From positions 1-6,846 of the forward strand of contig JALSJY010000006.1 in NCBI GenBank assembly GCA_026989045.1: 6,846 bases of DNA, written 5' to 3'. Position 1 is the stretch's first letter. Every line of letters starts with the position of its first letter. Positions 1 through 5,221 of this stretch are shown here, piece by piece. The translations under genes were made by a program, and so were the position numbers. The notes beneath the pieces are model-generated. The model did not search any database, was not told where the DNA came from, and saw only the letters and a program-made list of their open reading frames with translations. Origin of the DNA: Hyphomicrobiales bacterium. Its GTDB lineage: Bacteria > Pseudomonadota > Alphaproteobacteria > Rhizobiales > Devosiaceae.

Positions 1-105
1 TATTAACTCCATTTAATACGTTGATTTTAACTCATTTAAAACTACGAAATTTATTTTTATACACAGCATATTTTTCATACCTGAATTCAGCGGGTAAAGG
101 CCTAA
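1..105 (-). mobile_element. Start of a further gene cassette (truncated by the window edge)
   Basis: This is the 5' end of the next cassette, beginning with TTAGGC just after the G/TT cut point of the attC at 100-187. No complete gene is present. The leader exceeds 90 bases, longer than the 21-54 base leaders of the other cassettes, and is AT-rich. A weak promoter-like pair is visible on the minus strand: TTCAGG (80-85) and TATAAA (56-61), 18 bases apart. A GGAG at 7-10 lies six bases from the edge, so the real gene may start at or just beyond base 1. A 21-codon minus-strand ORF inside the leader lacks a good ribosome binding site. Both the promoter and the start point are guesses. Confidence 0.6.
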
Positions 106-187
106 CGCCGCAAATCACCGGCAGTAAAAAGCAGAGCGAGGAACGAGCGGCGCTTTTTACTGTCCGAGTGCATTTGCCTTGTTATGC
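100..187 (-). other. attC recombination site of the metallopeptidase cassette
   Basis: On the minus strand this 88-base site starts with R'' GCATAAC and ends with R' GGC-GTTAGGC. The inner arms CAGTAAAAAGC and GCTTTTTACTG pair perfectly. On the plus strand the right arm reads ACTG-T-CCG against CGG-CAGT on the left, leaving one unpaired T. Such an extrahelical base is what sets attC orientation, and here it makes the plus strand the folded 'bottom' strand. R'' is the exact complement of the core GTTATGC that opens the same cassette at 967-973. A 60-base block (114-173) matches 981-1040 of the neighbouring attC with one mismatch. Confidence 0.95.
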
Positions 188-190
188 GTT

Positions 191-931
191 TTATGTCGCC
201 TCATTCGCACCCCCGCTTTGACTGAACACGTTGATGAATTTCTCTCCTTTCCGTATTTTTAACAACATGGAATATAATGACTTTGGCGAATAGATGCTTA
301 ATATTTCTTGAACAGCAGCTTTCGCCGCCCGGTAATTCTTAATATCTTGCTCCTTGCTGTCAGTCCAGAATATTGATGGGCTATCGAGCATTTTTACCCT
401 GTCCATTTCTTGTGGGCTGAGTGATTTATAATCAACCTTGTAGCGCTCTCTATAGTCAACCTGCATCGCCACGCCTTCATCAAACCAAGTTGGTATTTTT
501 GTTTGATACGCCCAGTAACCTAATACTTCCCTCATTTGTGCATGCATTAATTCATGAGCAAGCAAATTTACGTCGTGTGATTGGCTATTTACCACAACAT
601 ACTGTTCCCACGGTGCCGCAAATGCTTTTCCGGGAAAGTTACCTAGCCCATATTTTCTCGCATTTTTAGTAGTACCGGTTATAACAATTATAGGAAGGGC
701 AGTGAATGAGCCATATTTGTTTCTTATCCTTTCTTTTGATTCATTTAGCAAACCGAGAATAGCTTTATATTCACTTTCTTCGAGCGCCGGATCTATATAA
801 AGGTTTTTTGAGATATTATTGAAATCAGAATACTCAATTGTTGACAGCCAAAAAACATGAGAATAGGCGAATGCAGTGCCTGCAAATACAAAAATAGCGA
901 TCCCTGCTACGATTCTTGCTAACTTCCTCAC
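191..931 (-). CDS. Exported HExxH zinc metallopeptidase (gluzincin / peptidase MA-like)
   Basis: The product is 246 residues from the GTG at 931. That start is chosen because AGGAG (939-943) lies seven bases upstream. The frame also stays open to an ATG at 970, but that codon lies inside the attC core and would bury the signal peptide under 13 extra residues. From the GTG the protein begins MRKLAR, then a hydrophobic stretch (about residues 7-22) ending TAFA before Tyr23, which fits a Sec signal peptide or an N-terminal anchor. The active site is HELMH (His126, Glu127, His130), with the likely third zinc ligand Glu152 in WFDEGVA. HExxH followed by a W-x-x-E-G-x-A segment is the gluzincin arrangement; the 21-residue gap is close to the roughly 18-19 of M1 and thermolysin. 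A periplasmic or membrane-anchored protease is expected, with unknown substrate. Family level is well supported, function is not. Confidence 0.85.
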   Translation of the reverse strand: MRKLARIVAGIAIFVFAGTAFAYSHVFWLSTIEYSDFNNISKNLYIDPALEESEYKAILGLLNESKERIRNKYGSFTALPIIVITGTTKNARKYGLGNFPGKAFAAPWEQYVVVNSQSHDVNLLAHELMHAQMREVLGYWAYQTKIPTWFDEGVAMQVDYRERYKVDYKSLSPQEMDRVKMLDSPSIFWTDSKEQDIKNYRAAKAAVQEILSIYSPKSLYSMLLKIRKGEKFINVFSQSGGANEAT

Positions 932-948
932 TTCGCCACTCCTACCAT
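928..948 (-). CDS. Possible six-codon leader ORF coupled to the peptidase gene
   Basis: The minus strand holds ATG at 948-946 followed by codons for VGVAK and a TGA at 930-928. The TGA overlaps the peptidase GTG start as GTGA. A GGAG (960-957) with an eight-base gap precedes the ATG. This arrangement would allow ribosomes finishing the mini-ORF to restart on the GTG. It is very short and may be chance; the GTG also has its own good ribosome binding site. Confidence 0.2.
   Translation of the reverse strand: MVGVAK
939..943 (-). promoter_or_regulatory. Ribosome binding site deciding the GTG start of the peptidase gene
   Basis: AGGAG on the minus strand lies seven bases before the GTG at 931. 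The ATG at 970 lies within the attC core GTTATGC and has no comparable site upstream, so the GTG is preferred. Confidence 0.7.
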
Positions 949-966
949 ATTGGATGCTCCTTACAC

Positions 967-1053
967 GCATAACGCCTCACATCACCGGCAGTAAAAATCA
1001 GAGCGAGGAACGAGCGGCGCTTTTTACTGTCCGAGTGCATGTGATTGTTAGGC
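967..1053 (-). other. attC recombination site of the TIR-caspase cassette
   Basis: This 87-base site reads on the minus strand from R'' GCCTAAC to R' GTTATGC. R'' is the exact complement of GTTAGGC at 2461-2467, the core that opens the same cassette. The hairpin arms and the unpaired T (plus-strand ACTG-T-CCG) are the same as in the attC at 100-187, and 60 central bases differ at one position. Confidence 0.95.
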
Positions 1054-1062
1054 AATTTATGT

Positions 1063-2037
1063 CTAAATTCGTCCCTTTTCGACAAGCCTTCTGTAATGCT
1101 CCCCTAGTGCTGTAAGACGACAAGATTTGCTTTCCATTGCCGCATTCCACATGTGCGCCGCTCCATCTGGCACCAGTAAATTTAGTCGGTTATATCGTTG
1201 TAGAATAGCAAACTTTTCAGTGTTATCAGGATCAGGGGGAGGCATTCCCTCATCACGACCTTTCATTTCTGGTTCAAATGTAGGGTCAAGTTGAAAAGAA
1301 AAACCAGGTGCAGGGAAAAACTCAGTAATTCTTCGCAGATCATCTATAGCAATAGCTGGTGAAGTTTTTCTTAGAGAAACGAATTGCCTAACATTTGTTT
1401 TGAATACAGGTCTCTGTTCCCACGCACCAAGAGACTGATCTATATGTGCGTATATGCTACCAGGAGTAATATCTCCCGTAAGGTTGGCGGCACTTCCGTT
1501 AAGAGCATCTACCAATAAAGTTGTGAAAACCCCCCTTCCATTTTCTTCAGTTGCGTACTGATCTTTAGTTGATGCAGTTAATACGGTAAGCCCCTCAGAC
1601 AAGGATGCAAGCTGACCTGAATTTGGTGGGGTTCCAGCAACTCCCGAATGACAACTATCAAGGATAATTATTTTATTCTTTGCAGGTGAACTATTTGCGA
1701 AAGTGAGAATTTCAGATAAAGATACACCTTCATCTCCTCTGCTAGAATCCGTTGCCAGTAAATAACCACCAATGGCTTCAATGTGACCATGCCCAGCAAA
1801 GTAAAACAGAGCAATATCAGCATCTGCTTTAAATAGCAGATCAATTTGATCTTTCAATTCGCCTCTATTGACTTTTTCGGCTGGGCCAGTACCTGTCAAT
1901 AAACGACAATCAAAGTTTACGGCTCCACCGTCATGACGCTCTAGCACAGCTTTCACTTCATGGGCATCATTCACGCAACCGTGCAATGAGCCGCCATGCT
2001 CATAGTAATTAATCCCAACAATAAGTGCGATACGCAT
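1063..2037 (-). CDS. Caspase-like protease (peptidase C14 family), probable type IV Thoeris effector
   Basis: The product is 324 residues and cytoplasmic, with no signal or membrane segment. It opens with a caspase/metacaspase fold: MRIALIVGINYY, GCVNDAHEV (about residues 20-28), then the catalytic His83 in FYFAGHGH and the catalytic Cys129 in IIILDSCHSG. The catalytic domain appears to end near residue 205, after FVSLRK. The last 120 or so residues match nothing I recognise and may be the ligand-sensing or regulatory part (inference). The start ATG follows the TIR stop by 13 bases, with AAGGGGTGAT as a plausible ribosome binding site. In type IV Thoeris a TIR protein senses phage and makes N7-cyclic ADP-ribose, which activates a caspase-like protease that degrades cell proteins and stops phage growth. 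The partner gene and the intact His/Cys dyad support that role here. Confidence 0.93.
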   Translation of the reverse strand: MRIALIVGINYYEHGGSLHGCVNDAHEVKAVLERHDGGAVNFDCRLLTGTGPAEKVNRGELKDQIDLLFKADADIALFYFAGHGHIEAIGGYLLATDSSRGDEGVSLSEILTFANSSPAKNKIIILDSCHSGVAGTPPNSGQLASLSEGLTVLTASTKDQYATEENGRGVFTTLLVDALNGSAANLTGDITPGSIYAHIDQSLGAWEQRPVFKTNVRQFVSLRKTSPAIAIDDLRRITEFFPAPGFSFQLDPTFEPEMKGRDEGMPPPDPDNTEKFAILQRYNRLNLLVPDGAAHMWNAAMESKSCRLTALGEHYRRLVEKGRI

Positions 2038-2050
2038 GTAATATCACCCC

Positions 2051-2422
2051 TTATAGACTATCGATAAAGTCTTCGATTGCTTTCCATGTCCACACTTTTG
2101 TATTCACACCTACTACATTAGTCCTGTCATCTTTATAGATCCAAATTCCTAGAACTTTTTTCTTTTCTTCCCTTGCACAAGCTATTTCCCATTTTTGGCC
2201 AGTAGATGTAAGAGAGTTTTTGCTAATAAGTGCTATCACTCCATCAGAGCGTTTAATTCGAGTGCGAACCTTTTCCTTCCAGCCCGAGTCATATGCGTTT
2301 TTTACGGACATATCGATATATTCAAAAGGGGAGTTCGTATTTAGCGACTGTCCTTTCAACAGATCTCTTTGTTTTTCATCTTCAATTGCAAAAGCCACAA
2401 AAATTGTTTTTTTAGTTGCCAT
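2051..2422 (-). CDS. TIR-like domain protein (ThsB / DUF1863 type), probable type IV Thoeris sensor and signal synthase
   Basis: The product is 123 residues, essentially one TIR-like domain. The first strand is KKTIFVAFAIED, as in ThsB/MTH538-type TIR-like proteins. It is followed by a WKEKVRTRIKRSDGVIALIS segment (residues 48-67) and then QKWEIACA (residues 76-83), where Glu79 is the expected catalytic glutamate of an NAD-cleaving TIR enzyme. The ATG at 2422 is chosen because GGAG (2430-2433) lies seven bases upstream; the frame stays open to 2608 but that extension is translated attC sequence. It is the first gene of a two-gene operon with the caspase-like protease. In type IV Thoeris such a protein senses infection and converts NAD+ into the cyclic ADP-ribose isomer that triggers the protease. 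It has only the core domain, so how it senses phage is unclear. Confidence 0.92.
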   Translation of the reverse strand: MATKKTIFVAFAIEDEKQRDLLKGQSLNTNSPFEYIDMSVKNAYDSGWKEKVRTRIKRSDGVIALISKNSLTSTGQKWEIACAREEKKKVLGIWIYKDDRTNVVGVNTKVWTWKAIEDFIDSL

Positions 2423-2460
2423 TATTACTCTCCATAGTGTGTTTTGGTTGTTTGATGATT

Positions 2461-2559
2461 GCCTAACGCCTAGCATCACCGGCTGCCAAAAGCGGTGTGG
2501 TTGTAGCGTAGCGAAAGCCGCGCCGTTTTTGGCAGTCCGCGTGTATGCTTTTGTTAGCC
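2461..2559 (-). other. attC recombination site of the symporter cassette
   Basis: This 99-base site reads on the minus strand from R'' GGCTAAC to R' GGC-GTTAGGC. R'' is the complement of GTTAGCC at 5104-5110, where the same cassette begins. The arms CTGCCAAAA and TTTTGGCAG pair, and the plus-strand GGCAG-T-CCG leaves the usual unpaired T. The outer GCCGGTGAT segment is shared with the two attC sites to the left, while the stem and loop sequences differ. Confidence 0.95.
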
Positions 2560-2883
2560 TTAAATTGATGGCACATGAATACTCAATATATTTTCCTTTA
2601 CAATGCATAGCTGCTTGTCTCTTTCTTTCCTTAATTCCTCATAATTCTTTGGATTTGAAGATAGTAACTGGGCATACAACTGCCTTGTCAATAGTAATGT
2701 CCCTGCTTGGTAGATTTCACATCCACTATTTTCAATAGACTGAATGTTCTCACATTCATTTTTAAGTGCATCTGTCGGTGACAGTTTCTTTTCAATCCCT
2801 TCAGTAATTAGTGACTCGCAAATTGACTCTAGAAAAGATACTACTGAATCTGCTTCAGTAGGTTTGTATCCTGATGGTGGCAT
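2560..2883 (-). CDS. Small soluble protein of unknown function, third gene of the symporter cassette
   Basis: The product is 107 residues, not recognised. It has no signal peptide or membrane segment and looks mainly helical, with charged stretches near residues 77-98 (NYEELRKERDKQ). Three cysteines (about residues 22, 44 and 55) are spaced irregularly and do not form an obvious metal site. The ATG at 2883 has GGAG (2893-2896) nine bases upstream and follows the preceding stop by 16 bases, so it is probably translated from the operon message. Its TAA directly abuts the R'' box of the attC. It may regulate or accompany the transporter at the cytoplasmic face, but this is inferred only from position. 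Confidence 0.78.
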   Translation of the reverse strand: MPPSGYKPTEADSVVSFLESICESLITEGIEKKLSPTDALKNECENIQSIENSGCEIYQAGTLLLTRQLYAQLLSSNPKNYEELRKERDKQLCIVKENILSIHVPSI

Positions 2884-2899
2884 AGTTAAATTCTCCGAT

Positions 2900-3355
2900 T
2901 TACAAGCCGCTTTCTTTTGCTAGTTGCATTGCACTGTAGCAATCAGTGATTGCACGATATTTAACTGCTAACAAAGCAAAAAATACGATTGCCTGCATTA
3001 GTAAAAAAGCTTGTGAAACCATTAGTTGATTGTTGTCAATGGTAATTAGGTGTTCATTAAGATATGATTGTGGAAGGTATCTTGAGATGCTGTAAATAAT
3101 GAAACATGGAACAAGTGATCCAACACCCAGCTTCCACACTGCGCACATCGTATTCTTCCACCCTTCAATAGACTTCTTAGAGTACTTTTGCTCAGGGTTA
3201 TTGGTGTTAACGATTTTTAGCGAAAGTTCATTCATTATTTGAGCAAGCTTTATAGAGGCGATTATACCAATCACTACGAAAAAAATCGCCCATGTGTAAA
3301 GGCAGAGGAACCCAACAAATGTTGCTACTAATTCATGGAATGCGTTGTTAGTCAT
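2900..3355 (-). CDS. Small integral membrane protein of unknown function, second gene of the symporter cassette
   Basis: The product is 151 residues, not recognised. Three hydrophobic segments are visible at about residues 10-36, 73-90 and 111-131. A basic loop (KYSKKSIEGWK, about 57-67) lies between the first two. Its ATG overlaps the symporter stop as ATGA, and GAGG lies about nine bases upstream inside the symporter gene, so translation of the two is probably coupled. Several symporters of this superfamily work with a small membrane partner (the YjcH and YhdT types, usually encoded upstream). This protein could play such a part, but it is longer, lies downstream, and I cannot match it to those families. 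Confidence 0.85.
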   Translation of the reverse strand: MTNNAFHELVATFVGFLCLYTWAIFFVVIGIIASIKLAQIMNELSLKIVNTNNPEQKYSKKSIEGWKNTMCAVWKLGVGSLVPCFIIYSISRYLPQSYLNEHLITIDNNQLMVSQAFLLMQAIVFFALLAVKYRAITDCYSAMQLAKESGL

Positions 3356-5055
3356 GATTCAATTCCTCTTTTTGCCCAAGTGGAAGCAAATTTTCGAATA
3401 AGAATAAAAGTAGCAAAAACCCCCATCGAACCTAGAGCCGCTCCCCAAGCAGATGACTCATAAACTAAATAAACATCTTTGAAAAATGGAATTAAAGCGC
3501 CAGTCATACCAGCCGCTAAAGCAAGAAAATATTCTATCCCACTGAGCCTTACTCTAAACAATGCACCCAGTACCAATGGCAAAAGGCTGATTTGAAATGC
3601 CCAGCAGAGGTAAAGAAATTCCGCCGCGTATTCGATACCATGTTTCTGCTTTAGATAAGGAAACAAGTATGAAATCAAAACAAATCCTGCGATCATTAAT
3701 AATGCTGTAGTTACCCTTGGTCGAATCAGTGACGTTCCTTTTACAATGCGAGAAGCTATGTCTTTGTCTACCGTGAATGAAATTCCAGCGATATAAGAGT
3801 CGAGGGACGAAAAGGCTAAACTAAGTATGGTTATTAGAAGCAATGATACTATAGTAATACCAAGCACCCCATCGTCTAAAAGAGATACAGCAAATTCAAT
3901 TATAATACTGTAAGCATCAACCTCTGCACTGAAAAAATACATTTTTAGTAAGATACCAAAGAAAATAGCTAGAACCCACGAAAACGCAGAATAAAGCCCC
4001 ACAGTTAGATTGGCATTTGCTAGCAACGATCTGGTTTGTTCAAGTTCGCTATGGTTGGTCTCGACAGAAATCAACCGTTGATATTGCCCGACATCTACTA
4101 ATTGGTAAAAAACGTTTGCTACAAGTAAGTTAAACAGAAGTCCATACCCTAGGTTAAATGGAGTATTCAACTGAAATGGATCTGCTGCTTGCTTTGATAC
4201 ATCATTATAACCAATGACTAATGACACACCAATCCCAATAACAAATACAACAAGAAGGGCCGGAAAGAGCCAGTTCACTCTTATTCCAGCAACCACATGA
4301 GATCCAGGAATGTTTTGTAGATGCCAGTAATATGACAAAGCAACTAGCAAAATAGTAGCCGCTATCAATAAACTCAAGGAACTTGCTAGAAAACCCACAA
4401 ACGAAAGTTTGATTGCCAACAATGAAATAACCGCTGAAAAAGCAACGAGACCTATAAATAGCTGAATAGTATCGGTGAAAACAACAGCTTTAAATCCAGC
4501 AACAATCATATAGCTTGCCGCAACAAGAACAATAAGAGCAAACAAAGCAGTCTTTAAATTAAAAACTGCTTGATCTGACGCCTCGTAGTTGGCTGCTTTA
4601 AATAATATTTCTGTCGCAAATGATCCTGCGAAATCCGCTTCGTACATTGCCGTCCCAATAATTGCGATCAATGATATTATAGATGCTACATATGTCAGCG
4701 AACGGGATAATCTACTGCCAATAAATCCGTGAACCGTATCTGTATCATCCGATACGATAATATCATCAAGTACCCCTCTTTTAATTAACCACCCCAACAA
4801 AACGTATCCAAGCAACCAAAATAGAGGTACCCAGATTACCCAAATTCCGTATTGATAACCCCAAGTGGCAAAGAGCGTCAGAGCAGCAACTTGTAATCCA
4901 TAGGCAACAGAGCTGTTTATAAAGTTGATCGGTTTTATTCTGTGAGATGCTACATGATAGTCATCTAGCGTACTCGGCTTGTCCATTGAGAATGACAGCA
5001 AAACATACTTTATTGGGATTAATATAAGTATTGCAGTTATGATCAAAACAGTCAT
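3352..5055 (-). CDS. Sodium:solute symporter family (SSF) transporter, substrate unknown
   Basis: The product is 567 residues and highly hydrophobic, with about a dozen or more membrane segments, the usual size for the family. SSF hallmarks are present in order: an N-terminal helix followed by DDYHVASHRI (31-40), YMIVAGFKAVVFTDTIQ (182-198), FYQLVDVGQYQRLIS (316-330), and AFSSLDSYIAG (414-424) followed by a VDKDIASR-type segment. The serines near 416-417 occupy the place of the conserved sodium-site serine/threonine pair of SSF members (family knowledge, placed by motif only). The ATG at 5055 has AAGGAG (5065-5070) nine bases upstream. It is the first gene of a three-gene unit and ends with an ATGA overlap. 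The substrate cannot be read from the sequence. No histidine-kinase or response-regulator domain is fused to it. Confidence 0.92.
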   Translation of the reverse strand: MTVLIITAILILIPIKYVLLSFSMDKPSTLDDYHVASHRIKPINFINSSVAYGLQVAALTLFATWGYQYGIWVIWVPLFWLLGYVLLGWLIKRGVLDDIIVSDDTDTVHGFIGSRLSRSLTYVASIISLIAIIGTAMYEADFAGSFATEILFKAANYEASDQAVFNLKTALFALIVLVAASYMIVAGFKAVVFTDTIQLFIGLVAFSAVISLLAIKLSFVGFLASSLSLLIAATILLVALSYYWHLQNIPGSHVVAGIRVNWLFPALLVVFVIGIGVSLVIGYNDVSKQAADPFQLNTPFNLGYGLLFNLLVANVFYQLVDVGQYQRLISVETNHSELEQTRSLLANANLTVGLYSAFSWVLAIFFGILLKMYFFSAEVDAYSIIIEFAVSLLDDGVLGITIVSLLLITILSLAFSSLDSYIAGISFTVDKDIASRIVKGTSLIRPRVTTALLMIAGFVLISYLFPYLKQKHGIEYAAEFLYLCWAFQISLLPLVLGALFRVRLSGIEYFLALAAGMTGALIPFFKDVYLVYESSAWGAALGSMGVFATFILIRKFASTWAKRGIES

Positions 5056-5103
5056 ATTACGTATCTCCTTAAGTATGTCATGGTGCTCATGTGTTCATAT
5101 CTA

Positions 5104-5221
5104 GGCTAACGCCTTGCTCAGCGGCAATTTACAGCGTGGTTTGGTTTGCGTAAAATTGAGCGACAGCGAATACGCAAACCAAACCACGCTGTAAATTGTC
5201 CGCTGGAGCTATTTGTTAGCT
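5104..5221 (-). other. attC recombination site with a long perfect hairpin
   Basis: This 118-base site reads on the minus strand from R'' AGCTAAC to R' GGC-GTTAGCC. R'' is the complement of GTTAGCT at 6194-6200. Arms 5125-5152 and 5171-5198 are perfect 28-base inverted repeats around an 18-base loop. Outside them the plus strand reads T-CCGCT-G-GAGC against GCTC-AGCGG, leaving exactly one T (5199) and one G (5205 or 5206) unpaired, the classical extrahelical bases of an attC bottom strand. The hairpin has no following T-run, so it is not a typical terminator. Confidence 0.95.

Larger units (their letters stand above)
106..972 (-). mobile_element. Gene cassette: exported metallopeptidase
   Basis: This is a complete 867-base cassette bounded by the G/TT cut points of two attC sites. 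It begins TTATGC and its own R'' is GCATAAC, so the excised circle would rebuild a matched GCATAAC/GTTATGC core pair. It carries one peptidase gene with a 41-base leader. Only three bases separate the stop codon from R''. Confidence 0.92.
973..2466 (-). mobile_element. Gene cassette: two-gene TIR + caspase-like immune system
   Basis: This is a complete 1494-base cassette that begins TTAGGC and carries R'' GCCTAAC. It contains two co-directional genes separated by 13 bases, with a 44-base leader and nine bases between the last stop and R''. Both genes of a type IV Thoeris-like system are inside one recombination unit, so they would be excised or inserted together. Confidence 0.92.
2467..5109 (-). 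mobile_element. Gene cassette: three-gene symporter operon
   Basis: This is a complete 2643-base cassette that begins TTAGCC and carries R'' GGCTAAC. It is much larger than a typical single-gene cassette of roughly 0.5-1 kb. Its genes are tightly packed: the first pair overlaps by four bases, the next gap is 16 bases, and the final stop abuts R''. I see no trace of an internal or decayed attC, so it looks like one unit rather than a fusion of cassettes. Confidence 0.9.

Noticed and set aside
421..669. Plus-strand open frame within the peptidase gene
   Set aside because: It is antisense to a gene with a clear HExxH active site and has no protein features of its own.
100..1053. Repeated 60-base blocks as a CRISPR array or insertion-sequence ends
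   Set aside because: There are only two copies at over 800 bases spacing, each with attC cores and a central stem, and no transposase is present.
2423..2608. Upstream extension of the TIR-like gene to an ATG at 2608
   Set aside because: The extra 62 residues are translated attC sequence and reach into the previous cassette. The ATG at 2422 has a proper GGAG and starts the TIR fold exactly.
2220..2738. Plus-strand 172-codon open frame
   Set aside because: It runs antisense to the TIR gene, through the attC and into the antisense of the next gene, crossing a cassette border. It is a shadow.
2560..3355. Toxin-antitoxin pair made of the two small genes after the symporter
   Set aside because: The gene order, the ATGA coupling to the transporter and the three-segment membrane protein fit a transporter-linked operon better. 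Neither product resembles a known toxin or antitoxin.
5125..5198. Strong hairpin as a rho-independent terminator
   Set aside because: There is no T-run on either side, and the flanking cores and unpaired T and G identify it as an attC stem.
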